Source of the DNA: Wenzhouxiangella sp. | GTDB lineage: Bacteria > Pseudomonadota > Gammaproteobacteria > Xanthomonadales > Wenzhouxiangellaceae | Direction of reading: 5' to 3' | Length of the DNA: 17,918 nt | Assembly: GCA_018400355.1 (NCBI GenBank) | Contig: JAGYMV010000006.1 | Location: 1-17,918, forward strand | Shown: positions 8,291-15,173 of the stretch, one piece after another | Layout of the letters: each line of letters opens with the position of its first letter | How positions within the stretch are numbered: the stretch's first letter is position 1 | Translations under genes and position numbers: made by a program | Notes under the pieces: generated by a model | Database searches by the model: none | The model's input: the letters and a program-made list of their open reading frames with translations, nothing else | Told to the model about the DNA's origin: nothing

Positions 8291-8796
8291 AACCTATGAG
8301 GGAACAGGGCCAAGGTTCCCAAGTCCAGTTGTCCGTGTTCTGGCGTCGACAACCACCAGGTTTGTGCCAGGTCAGAGACGATGGCCCGTGATCGAGGGTG
8401 AATGGGCCCAGAGGCCATACCCCGATAGCTTGTATCGCCGATCTTTTCGAGGCGCACGGTCAGGTCTTGATCGGCGGTGGCGGGGTGCTGAAACAAAATG
8501 AGCAAAGCATGTGGCAAAGGCTCACCATCGGCATGCTTTAATTCAACCTCGATGCTTTTTGCATCGATGATCAACTGTCCCTCTAATCCAAGTGTTTGTG
8601 CTCGACTGGCGCGTTGATTGGTGTCGACAAGCCCGCGTGCAAACCGCGCATAGTCGCCCACCACCATTTCTGGTGGATTGGACATGCCAATCACAAACAT
8701 GGTGCTGCCAGCGATGATGCCCAAACCAAGGATGCCAAGAAAAAACCACACCCAAAGTTCTTTGTACCAAGGAAAATCATTTGCGGATGTTTGCAT
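8287..8796 (-). CDS. ccoH: Cytochrome oxidase assembly protein CcoH (FixH family)
   Basis: A protein of 169 residues with a short cytoplasmic N terminus, one membrane helix (starting after FPWYKELW, ~15-40) and a periplasmic beta-rich domain. The FixH pattern is visible: PWYKE-W at the start, and VVGDYARFARG after the helix in the place of the usual DDYYxxG. CcoH is a CcoN/CcoP-interacting assembly factor that remains associated with the oxidase. I chose ATG at 8796, where GGAT lies eight bases upstream. An in-frame TTG at 8805 would overlap the ccoG stop as TTGA and add three residues, so it remains an alternative. The 3' end overlaps ccoI by four bases. Confidence 0.9.
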   Translation of the reverse strand: MQTSANDFPWYKELWVWFFLGILGLGIIAGSTMFVIGMSNPPEMVVGDYARFARGLVDTNQRASRAQTLGLEGQLIIDAKSIEVELKHADGEPLPHALLILFQHPATADQDLTVRLEKIGDTSYRGMASGPIHPRSRAIVSDLAQTWWLSTPEHGQLDLGTLALFPHRL

Positions 8797-8801
8797 CGTC
8801 T

Positions 8802-10181
8802 TCAATCCAAATTAGGGGGGACATAAAACCGCGTGTTGACCACGGTTGAGGATTTCCTCGCTTCGGTCAGAGCAATGATGTCAATGTCATGCATGCCGGC
8901 AGTGGTGTCTTGAATTGGCATGGACAGCGTTAAGGCCAGATCAATGGTTTCACCAGCAGGGACTTCAATGACATCCGTGGGTTCTATGACCGCTAACGCA
9001 TCAAAGCCTTGGACATCAATCGTCACAAAAGCCGAGGTTTGATCTCGATTGGTGAGTTTTAGGCTATAGGAATTTTCAATTTGATTGTCTGTGACACGGT
9101 AGAGGGCAGAGCGGTCCCGCAGTACATCTGCAATCAGCGGATCGCGTCCAGTGAGAATAAACCCAATCAAAGTAGCCAGCGCCAAAAGTGCTGCGATATA
9201 AATAAATAACCTAGGTCTTAGAATGCGTGTCGGTTTCCCCGCCATGGCATTTTCGGTGGTGTAGCGAATCAGCCCTCTGGGATAGTCCATCTTATCCATG
9301 ATCTCGTCGCACACGTCTATGCATGCTGCACAGGCGATGCATTCAATCTGAAGCCCATCTCGAATATCAATACCAGTGGGGCAAACTTGTACACAAGCCT
9401 TACAGTCGATGCAGTCCCCCAGCCCGAGTGCTTGATAATCTGCGTCGCGCTTTCGCCCACCTCGAGGCTCGCCGCGCCCGACATCATAGGAAATCACCAG
9501 GCTATTGTCATCGAACATGGCCGATTGGAAGCGCGCATATGGACACATGTACTTACAAACTTGTTCACGCAGATAACCTGCATTGCCGTAGGTCGCGAAG
9601 GCATAAAACAGCAGCCAAAAAATCTCCCAGCCGCCCAAGTCAAAGCTGGGTATGCGCGTGCCCAAATCTCTGATTGGCACAAAGAATCCAACAAAGGTTA
9701 AGCCTGTCCATAAGGCAAAGGTGATCCACAAAAACTGTTTGGCTGATTTCTTGCCCAGCTTGTTAAAACTCCATGGCGCGTTATCGAGCTTGATGCGTTG
9801 GTTTCGGGTCCCTTCGGTCACCCGCTCCATCCACAAAAACACCTCGGTCCATACCGTTTGCGGGCAGGCATAGCCGCACCACAAGCGCCCAGCTAGAGCT
9901 GTGAAAAAGAACAAGGTGAGTGCGGCCATAGCCAACAACAGCGACAAGATGAATAGATCTTGAGGCCATAGAGTGAGACCAAAGAAATGGAACTGCCTGG
10001 CTGGAAGATCAAATAGAACAATTTGCTGCCCTTGAAAATTGATCCAAGGCAGAACATAAAAAAGTCCCAGCAAAACCCAAGCCGCGGTGATGCGGAGGCG
10101 AGAAAAGCGACCCGCCACCTCGCGTGGATACACTTTGGGTTGTTTGACATAGAGTGGGATGGATTCGGCTGACTGAGACAT
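8802..10181 (-). CDS. ccoG: Cytochrome c oxidase accessory protein CcoG (RdxA/FixG), 2x[4Fe-4S] membrane ferredoxin
   Basis: A protein of 459 residues with about five membrane helices. WCGYACPQTVWTE (101-113) is the family's conserved cytoplasmic loop. A dicluster ferredoxin domain follows, with C257, C260, C263, C267 and C281, C284, C287, C291. After the last helix (~325-345) comes a periplasmic Ig-like C-terminal domain (FixG_C). In Rhodobacter CcoG reduces Cu(II) to Cu(I) for delivery to the CuB site of cbb3 oxidase; the same role is inferred here. ATG at 10181 follows the small upstream gene by two bases, so the two are cotranscribed. No frame damage or missing ligand is seen. Confidence 0.96.
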   Translation of the reverse strand: MSQSAESIPLYVKQPKVYPREVAGRFSRLRITAAWVLLGLFYVLPWINFQGQQIVLFDLPARQFHFFGLTLWPQDLFILSLLLAMAALTLFFFTALAGRLWCGYACPQTVWTEVFLWMERVTEGTRNQRIKLDNAPWSFNKLGKKSAKQFLWITFALWTGLTFVGFFVPIRDLGTRIPSFDLGGWEIFWLLFYAFATYGNAGYLREQVCKYMCPYARFQSAMFDDNSLVISYDVGRGEPRGGRKRDADYQALGLGDCIDCKACVQVCPTGIDIRDGLQIECIACAACIDVCDEIMDKMDYPRGLIRYTTENAMAGKPTRILRPRLFIYIAALLALATLIGFILTGRDPLIADVLRDRSALYRVTDNQIENSYSLKLTNRDQTSAFVTIDVQGFDALAVIEPTDVIEVPAGETIDLALTLSMPIQDTTAGMHDIDIIALTEARKSSTVVNTRFYVPPNLD

Positions 10182-10183
10182 GG

Positions 10184-10462
10184 TTACTTGCTCTGCCTCT
10201 TAACCTGAAAGCGATGGATGGGCCGAAGCAAGAGCCAGGTGAATGCACTGGCAGAAGCAGTCGCCAACCAAAACATAAAAAATGCGATGGTGTATCCGCC
10301 GTGTCTTGAAATCTCAAATTCGGGGAAAGTGATGTCGCGCAAAACCAAGGGGTCCACAAAAATAAAAAATACCACTGTGGAGACAGCCGCAGAGAAAAAT
10401 GAGGGCCATAAAATGGCCCCCAAGCGATGCGTCATCGAGCGTGGGTTGTCTGGATCACTCAC
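10184..10462 (-). CDS. Small two-helix membrane protein between ccoP and ccoG, unknown function
   Basis: A protein of 92 residues with two hydrophobic segments (roughly residues 14-36 and 56-80) separated by a short loop containing DPLVL and ISRHGGYT, ending in a basic tail (RFQVKRQSK). Small proteins of this size and topology are common between ccoP and ccoG in gammaproteobacteria and remain uncharacterised, so I assign only an assumed role in cbb3 assembly or stability. The GTG start at 10462 overlaps the ccoP stop by eight bases and has GAGG nine bases upstream. The in-frame ATG at 10435 would still keep both helices but has no ribosome site. Confidence 0.75.
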   Translation of the reverse strand: MSDPDNPRSMTHRLGAILWPSFFSAAVSTVVFFIFVDPLVLRDITFPEFEISRHGGYTIAFFMFWLATASASAFTWLLLRPIHRFQVKRQSK

Positions 10463-11384
10463 GAGACAATGCCTCGTCGGTGTCCAGCTTGGGCCGCAGG
10501 CTCAAAATATAAGCAGTCACCAGCTTGGTGCGTGTCTCCCCTAGGAGGTCTTTTTGGGCTGGCATCACCCCATTTCTGCCTTCGCGGATTGTGTGTCGGA
10601 TCTCATCTAAGCTGCCACCATAGGTGTAGACACCAGCTGTCAGGTTGGGCGCGCCCAGCATGGGATTGCCCAACCCTTGTGGGCCGTGACAAGCGGAGCA
10701 GATCATGTCGTATTGCTTTTTCCCTGCAGCAGCCATGGTTTGGTCGACATCAAGCCCGGCGAGTTGTTGTACATAGGTGGCAACGCGAGTGACATCCTGA
10801 TCGCTCAAAGCGGCCCCAAAACCGGGCATGGCTGCTTGCCTGCCCAAATAGATGCTGTGCCAGATTTGGTCGGTTGAATCCCCCCAGATCCAGTGATTAT
10901 CGGTCAAGTTTGGATACCCTTTCGCGCCCCTGGCATCCGAGCCATGACAGGTCGAGCAATTGTGGGCGAACAAATTCCGCCCCACACGAATGGCTTCTTC
11001 GTTGCTTGCTAGGGTTTCCAATGGTTCATTGGCTAGCGCTTGAAAGCGTGTCTCAAAACTTTCGTTGGCCACGACCATTTCTTGTTCGTATTGCTCCGAA
11101 GAGCTCCAGCCGAGTGTGCCATCAAAGCGGCCAAGGCCCGGATAGAGGACCAAATAAGCCAGAGCGAAAATGACTGAGATATAAAACAGCCACAACCACC
11201 AACGCGGCATGGGGTTATTGAGCTCAGCAAGATCTTCGTCCCAGACATGCCCGGTTGTTTCCTCACCCGCCTCATTTTGGCCAGTGGACACTTTGGCTTT
11301 GCCTGTTGAGATGAACAACCAGACCATGATGGCAATAAATACCAACGTAAGCGCTGCCACATACCAATGCCAGAATGCGCTCAT
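10455..11384 (-). CDS. ccoP: Cytochrome c oxidase cbb3-type subunit III, diheme CcoP
   Basis: A protein of 309 residues. There are two N-terminal membrane helices (1-25 and ~62-82) around the cytoplasmic segment TTGHVWDEDLAELNNPMPRW, which is highly typical of CcoP. Two periplasmic cytochrome c domains follow, with heme sites CSTCH (143-147) and CSACH (229-233). The likely axial Met ligands are in AMPGFG (M186) and VMPAQ (M274). CcoP passes electrons from soluble cytochromes to CcoO/CcoN. The ATG overlaps the ccoQ stop as ATGA, and the 3' end overlaps the next small gene by eight bases. Confidence 0.97.
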   Translation of the reverse strand: MSAFWHWYVAALTLVFIAIMVWLFISTGKAKVSTGQNEAGEETTGHVWDEDLAELNNPMPRWWLWLFYISVIFALAYLVLYPGLGRFDGTLGWSSSEQYEQEMVVANESFETRFQALANEPLETLASNEEAIRVGRNLFAHNCSTCHGSDARGAKGYPNLTDNHWIWGDSTDQIWHSIYLGRQAAMPGFGAALSDQDVTRVATYVQQLAGLDVDQTMAAAGKKQYDMICSACHGPQGLGNPMLGAPNLTAGVYTYGGSLDEIRHTIREGRNGVMPAQKDLLGETRTKLVTAYILSLRPKLDTDEALSRE

Positions 11385-11551
11385 GATGATGTCTCCTTGG
11401 TCTCTGTAGACTCTTTTGAATGTGGTAATTCATCATCCAATGGAAGATGAGCTTGTTCATCAAAGTCTTCTTTGCGTTTTAATACAAACACCCAGATGGT
11501 GATGCCGATGAATGCCAGCATGGCAAAAGCCGTGACGATACCGCTGGTCAT
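11381..11551 (-). CDS. ccoQ: cbb3-type cytochrome oxidase subunit CcoQ
   Basis: A single-helix protein of 56 residues. A hydrophobic stretch (~4-24) is followed by LKRKEDFDEQAHLPL, the standard CcoQ signature. It stabilises the cbb3 complex, notably the CcoP-CcoNO interaction, against oxygen damage. A longer open frame reaches 11596, but the extra 15 residues would lie inside ccoO. ATG at 11551 overlaps the ccoO stop as ATGA and gives the normal CcoQ length, so I start there. The acidic Ser/Thr/Glu-rich tail is unremarkable. Confidence 0.92.
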   Translation of the reverse strand: MTSGIVTAFAMLAFIGITIWVFVLKRKEDFDEQAHLPLDDELPHSKESTETKETSS

Positions 11552-12183
11552 TGCCCACCCCCAGCCGCTGTGGCAGATGGATTTTGGCCCGTCCACTCGG
11601 TGCCCAAACCCTGTAAGTACGCCACCAGCGCATCCAGTTCGGTTTTGCCAGCCACTGCCTCAGGCACACCCTCAATCACCGCGTCGTCATATGGGTCGCC
11701 AATGCGCTGTAAAGCACGCATGTTTTTTTGTAGCTGGGTCGCGTTGACCATGCGCTCAGCGAGCCAAGGGTAGGCCGGCATATTCGAATCGGGGACGACA
11801 GCGCGTGGGTCAACCATATGCAGGTAGTGCCAATCATCGCTATAGCGTCCACCCACGCGAGCCAAGTCTGGGCCAGTGCGCTTTGAGCCCCATTGAAAGG
11901 GGCGGTCGTATACAAATTCACCGGCCACTGAGTAGTGCCCATAGCGTTCGGTCTCAGATCTAAATGGCCTGATTTGTTGGCTGTGGCACCCATAGCAGCC
12001 TTCTTTGACATAGATGTCACGACCCGCCAGTCGCAAGGGGCTGTAGACCTGAACGCCTGGGGCGGGATCAACCACTGCTCCTTTAAACATCAAAGGCACA
12101 ATTTCTACCAATCCGCCGATGCTGATAGCAAGCACAATGAGAACAGCCATCACACCAATGTTTTTTTCAATCTTTTCATGCAT
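11548..12183 (-). CDS. ccoO: Cytochrome c oxidase cbb3-type subunit II, monoheme CcoO
   Basis: A protein of 211 residues with an N-terminal membrane anchor (~10-32) and a periplasmic cytochrome c domain. The heme site is CYGCH followed by SQQIRPF, the invariant CcoO motif, and a possible axial Met lies in SNMPAYPWL. CcoO takes electrons from CcoP and passes them to heme b in CcoN. It starts 16 bases after ccoN, with GGAG eleven bases before the ATG, and overlaps ccoQ by four bases. Length and motifs match the family throughout. Confidence 0.97.
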   Translation of the reverse strand: MHEKIEKNIGVMAVLIVLAISIGGLVEIVPLMFKGAVVDPAPGVQVYSPLRLAGRDIYVKEGCYGCHSQQIRPFRSETERYGHYSVAGEFVYDRPFQWGSKRTGPDLARVGGRYSDDWHYLHMVDPRAVVPDSNMPAYPWLAERMVNATQLQKNMRALQRIGDPYDDAVIEGVPEAVAGKTELDALVAYLQGLGTEWTGQNPSATAAGGGQ

Positions 12184-12199
12184 GATCGTGTGCTCCGTT

Positions 12200-13627
12200 T
12201 TAAGCGTGTGCTGGCTGAATGACAGGCACCGCTTGTAACTTGCTCGGTGCGGTTTGCCATGTGCGATAGAGGTTATAGGCCATGATGAACATACCGCTGA
12301 GGAAGATCATTCCACCCAACAAGCGCAACAAATAGTAGGGTTCAGTGAGTTTCAGCACTTCAATGAAGGTGTAGGTCAAGGTGCCGTCATCATTGAATGT
12401 CCGCCACATCAGGCCTTGCATGACCCCAGCGATCCACATGGCCACGATGTAGAGCACAGTGCCGATGGTGGATGTCCAAAAGTGCCACTCAATCAGGCGC
12501 GTGGAATACATCTCTTTTAACCCCAAAATTCTGGGGAATAGGGTGTAGAGCGAACCAATGGAGATCATCGCAACCCAGCCCAAAGCACCTGAGTGCACAT
12601 GCCCAATGGTCCAATCGGTGTAGTGTGACAAGGCGTTGACCGTTTTAATCGACATCATTGGCCCTTCAAAGGTCGACATGCCATAGAACGACAAAGCCAC
12701 AATCATGAAACGTAAGATGGGGTCGGTACGCAGCTTATGCCACGCGCCAGATAGGGTCATGATGCCGTTGATCATCCCACCCCAGCTCGGGGCCAAAAGA
12801 ATCAAAGAAAACACCATCCCCAAACTTTGCACCCAATCGGGTAGCGCGGTGTAGTGCAAATGGTGGGGGCCTGCCCACATGTAAATCGCAATCAAAGACC
12901 AAAAGTGCACAATCGACAAGCGGTAGGAATACACTGGCCGTCCGGCTTGCTTGGGCACAAAGTAATACATCATCCCCAAAAACCCAGCGGTGAGGAAAAA
13001 GCCCACGGCGTTGTGGCCATACCACCACTGAACCATGGCATCCACTGTCCCAGAGTAGATTGGGTAAGAATGCGTGAGGCTGGTTGGAATGGCCAAATTG
13101 TTGACGATATGGAGCACCGCGACCGTCAATATGAAGGCGCCGAAGAACCAGTTGGCCACATAAATGTGTTTGACCTTGCGCTGAACAATGGTGCCAAAAA
13201 AGACAATGGCATAAGCGACCCAGACCAACGCCACCAAGATGGCCAGAGGCCAAATCAACTCAGCGTACTCACGGCCCATGGTCAAGCCCATGGGCAGGGT
13301 GATGGCGGCGCCAACAATGACGGTTTGCCAGCCCCAGAATGTAAAGGCAGCCAATTTATCGGCAAACAAGCGTGCGTGGCAGGTTCGCTGGACAGCGTAG
13401 TAACTGGTGGCAAACAACGCCGATCCGCCAAAAGCAAAAATCACTGCATTGGTATGCAAAGGCCTCAAACGGCCGTAGCTCAGCCACGGAATGTCCATGC
13501 TCATGCTGGGCCAAATCAGCTGTGCGGCGATCCAAACGCCCACCAGCATGCCGACGATGCCCCAGACCACGGTCATGACAGCAAACTGGCGCACCACTCG
13601 GTCGTTGTAAGTTGCACTTTGATTCAT
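12200..13627 (-). CDS. ccoN: Cytochrome c oxidase cbb3-type catalytic subunit I, CcoN
   Basis: A heme-copper oxidase subunit of 475 residues with about 12 membrane helices, which reduces oxygen to water with high affinity. The metal ligands line up with those known from Pseudomonas stutzeri CcoN at a constant offset of two: CuB at H205, H255 and H256, heme b3 at H343, and low-spin heme b at H58 and H345. The crosslinked Tyr of C-type oxidases is Y249. WWYGHNAVGF, AGPHHLHY and TIGHVHSGALGW are all intact. An open frame extends to a TTG at 13711, but that lies inside the FNR box and upstream of the predicted transcription start. ATG at 13627 gives the usual length and has GGA seven bases upstream. 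It is the first gene of the ten-gene operon. Confidence 0.97.
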   Translation of the reverse strand: MNQSATYNDRVVRQFAVMTVVWGIVGMLVGVWIAAQLIWPSMSMDIPWLSYGRLRPLHTNAVIFAFGGSALFATSYYAVQRTCHARLFADKLAAFTFWGWQTVIVGAAITLPMGLTMGREYAELIWPLAILVALVWVAYAIVFFGTIVQRKVKHIYVANWFFGAFILTVAVLHIVNNLAIPTSLTHSYPIYSGTVDAMVQWWYGHNAVGFFLTAGFLGMMYYFVPKQAGRPVYSYRLSIVHFWSLIAIYMWAGPHHLHYTALPDWVQSLGMVFSLILLAPSWGGMINGIMTLSGAWHKLRTDPILRFMIVALSFYGMSTFEGPMMSIKTVNALSHYTDWTIGHVHSGALGWVAMISIGSLYTLFPRILGLKEMYSTRLIEWHFWTSTIGTVLYIVAMWIAGVMQGLMWRTFNDDGTLTYTFIEVLKLTEPYYLLRLLGGMIFLSGMFIMAYNLYRTWQTAPSKLQAVPVIQPAHA

Positions 13628-13669
13628 AATATTTTCCGACGAAATATAGGGATGGATGTTTGTGGGGTG

Positions 13670-13675
13670 ATTATT
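13670..13675 (-). promoter_or_regulatory. -10 element of the ccoN promoter
   Basis: AATAAT on the minus strand matches TATAAT at 5 of 6 positions. It lies 22 bases after the end of the FNR box, the exact geometry of a class II FNR promoter (box centred at -41.5). Transcription should start near 13663, giving a leader of about 36 bases before the ccoN ATG. No separate -35 is needed in this promoter class. Confidence 0.75.
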
Positions 13676-13697
13676 GATTGTTCTGTTTTCAAGGGAA

Positions 13698-13711
13698 TTG
13701 ACCGAGATCAA
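13698..13711 (-). promoter_or_regulatory. FNR/ANR box of the ccoNOQP promoter
   Basis: Read on the minus strand the site is TTGAT-CTCG-GTCAA, 9 of 10 matches to TTGAT-N4-ATCAA. Activation of ccoNOQP by FNR/ANR at low oxygen is established in many proteobacteria, and the regulator is encoded about 10 kb downstream. The box also lies 53 bases before the divergent DUF2868 gene, so an effect on that gene is possible. Confidence 0.85.
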
Positions 13712-13752
13712 ACTTTCACATCGGGGGATTATTCGATGGGCTTAGGAGCGGT

Positions 13753-13767
13753 ATGATGTCGCTATGA
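13753..13767 (+). other. Four-codon leader minicistron overlapping the DUF2868 start
   Basis: ATG-ATG-TCG-CTA-TGA lies directly before the DUF2868 gene, and its stop overlaps that gene's ATG (ATGA). AGGAG at 13744-13748 is well placed for the two minicistron ATGs (4 and 7 bases) but 15 bases from the main ATG. Ribosomes may load on the minicistron and reinitiate. This is an inference from spacing only. Confidence 0.35.
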
Positions 13768-15173
13768 CCAATTCAATCCGCGTGACCGAGTGGCTCTTGG
13801 CGGAGCAGGTCCGGCACACCGAGCAAGCACAGGGTCGTTTCAAAGACGATGCCAGCGCCAATGCAGTGGCCAGAGAGCAGGGGCAAGGCTTGGGGCAGCG
13901 CATTGTTCAACGGGCAAAAGCATTGCCCGGCGCACAAGCGGTCTTAGCCGATTTGGGGCATTTGAAAACACTGTTTGTTTGGTTTTGTGTGGCCCTTGGA
14001 CTGATCGCAGTCCTCGCAGCGATTGGTGCGGTGCGCCTGGCCATTGACCAGCGTGAAATCGAAATCTTGGCCGTGGTCGCCAGTCTTTTGGGGCCGCCAA
14101 CGGCCTTTTTGTTGCTTTGGTTGATCGGTTTGGTGGTCTGGCGCCAACCCAGCAAACACACCCTCTTGACCGCGGTGAGCCGTTCCATCTTCCATCGCTT
14201 GGGACCCCTTGTCTTAACTGGGCCCAGACCGGAGGCCACGTTGGCCGCGGTGACGGGCCTTTTGCTGACACCCGCCGGTCGTTGGCTGCTGGGCTCGATC
14301 AGCCATGCGTTTTGGTTGGTGTATCTGTTCAGTGCCCTGTGCGTGCTAACGGTTCTATTGACCGTGTCTCAGTATGACCTGGGCTGGGGAACCACTTTGT
14401 TATCAGATGCCCATGCGCTGAAGCTGTTGACCCTGTTGGCCTATTTGCCCGAGAGCCTTGGCTTGATATCCAATCAAGACACCAGTTGGTTGGAGGCTGG
14501 GCGCTTGGGTGTCGCGCCTGAGTTGGTCCGTGCGCCTTGGGCTCAGTTTCTGCTTGCCCTGGTCTTGGTCTATGGCCTCCTACCCCGTTTGATGGCTTTT
14601 GTGTTCAGTGCTTTTTTTGCCTGGTCTGGGTTTCATCGTTTGGGTCTTGATCTCAAACAGCCTGGGTATTTGCGCTTGTCTGGGCTCTTGATGCCGCCCA
14701 AGCCCGTGAGCGTAGAAGATGAGGCATTCAATGAGCCGAGCGCGCGCGCTCTCAGAGTGGCTGATCAAGAATCATCAGGGGTGATCACAGTCGCAGTGGA
14801 AGTCGGACCTCAGGAACGGGGGGATCCGCTGTTTGGACTCCATGAGGTCACTGATTTGGGGGTGATCGAGACCCGTGCTGATCGAGAGCGGGTCTTGGGT
14901 GCGTTGTCTGCCCGAAAAAAATCAGCCAGGTTTTTGGTGGTGCAATGCACCGCGCGTCGGACGCCCGATCGTGGGTTGATTGATCTGATCAACCAATTGG
15001 CCGATGCGGCTGGCGGTGGGTTGATCATTGCTTTGGCCGACATCGATGGTTTGGAAGATTGGGGTGTGGCGCCTGCTGCCCGATTGGCCGACTGGCATCG
15101 ATTGGCCCAGCAGACAGGCGGACAGATTCAATCGCCACAAGAGGCCCAAACCACGGTGAAGGGCTGGTCATGA
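13764..15173 (+). CDS. DUF2868 family membrane protein, partner of the downstream GTPase
   Basis: A protein of 469 residues, assigned to DUF2868 from its general pattern and its strict pairing with a DUF3482 GTPase. The N-terminal ~60 residues are soluble and charged. Hydrophobic segments follow at roughly 70-90, 100-128, 185-205 and 260-290, giving an integral inner-membrane protein. The C-terminal ~160 residues form a soluble alpha/beta region with alternating hydrophobic strands (VITVAVEVG, RFLVVQC, GLIIALADI). The function is unknown. It is transcribed divergently from ccoN, with the FNR box between them. No alternative upstream start exists, because an in-frame TAG sits at 13743-13745. 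Its stop overlaps the GTPase ATG by four bases, which supports cotranslation and a membrane complex. Confidence 0.8.
   Translation: MTNSIRVTEWLLAEQVRHTEQAQGRFKDDASANAVAREQGQGLGQRIVQRAKALPGAQAVLADLGHLKTLFVWFCVALGLIAVLAAIGAVRLAIDQREIEILAVVASLLGPPTAFLLLWLIGLVVWRQPSKHTLLTAVSRSIFHRLGPLVLTGPRPEATLAAVTGLLLTPAGRWLLGSISHAFWLVYLFSALCVLTVLLTVSQYDLGWGTTLLSDAHALKLLTLLAYLPESLGLISNQDTSWLEAGRLGVAPELVRAPWAQFLLALVLVYGLLPRLMAFVFSAFFAWSGFHRLGLDLKQPGYLRLSGLLMPPKPVSVEDEAFNEPSARALRVADQESSGVITVAVEVGPQERGDPLFGLHEVTDLGVIETRADRERVLGALSARKKSARFLVVQCTARRTPDRGLIDLINQLADAAGGGLIIALADIDGLEDWGVAPAARLADWHRLAQQTGGQIQSPQEAQTTVKGWS

Noticed and set aside
11552..11596. Longer CcoQ frame (71 residues)
   Set aside because: The extra residues are ccoO sequence in another frame. 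ATG 11551 overlaps the ccoO stop and gives the typical 56-residue CcoQ.
13628..13711. Longer ccoN reading frame (503 residues) starting at TTG 13711
   Set aside because: The extension covers the FNR box and -10 and would lie upstream of the predicted transcription start. ATG 13627 gives the normal family length and ligand numbering.
13698..13735. TTGACC as a -35 for the DUF2868 gene on the plus strand
   Set aside because: No -10-like hexamer lies 16-18 bases downstream; the nearest AT-rich hexamer is 26 bases away. The match is part of the FNR box.
12854..13756. 300-residue plus-strand frame antisense to ccoN
   Set aside because: Low-complexity composition rich in His, Gln, Asn and Gly with no domain. 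The minus strand encodes an invariant oxidase subunit, so this is a shadow frame.
15059..15169. 37-residue N-terminal extension of the DUF3482 GTPase
   Set aside because: It overlaps the DUF2868 coding region in another frame and would displace the P-loop. The ATGA overlap at 15170 is a clean start.
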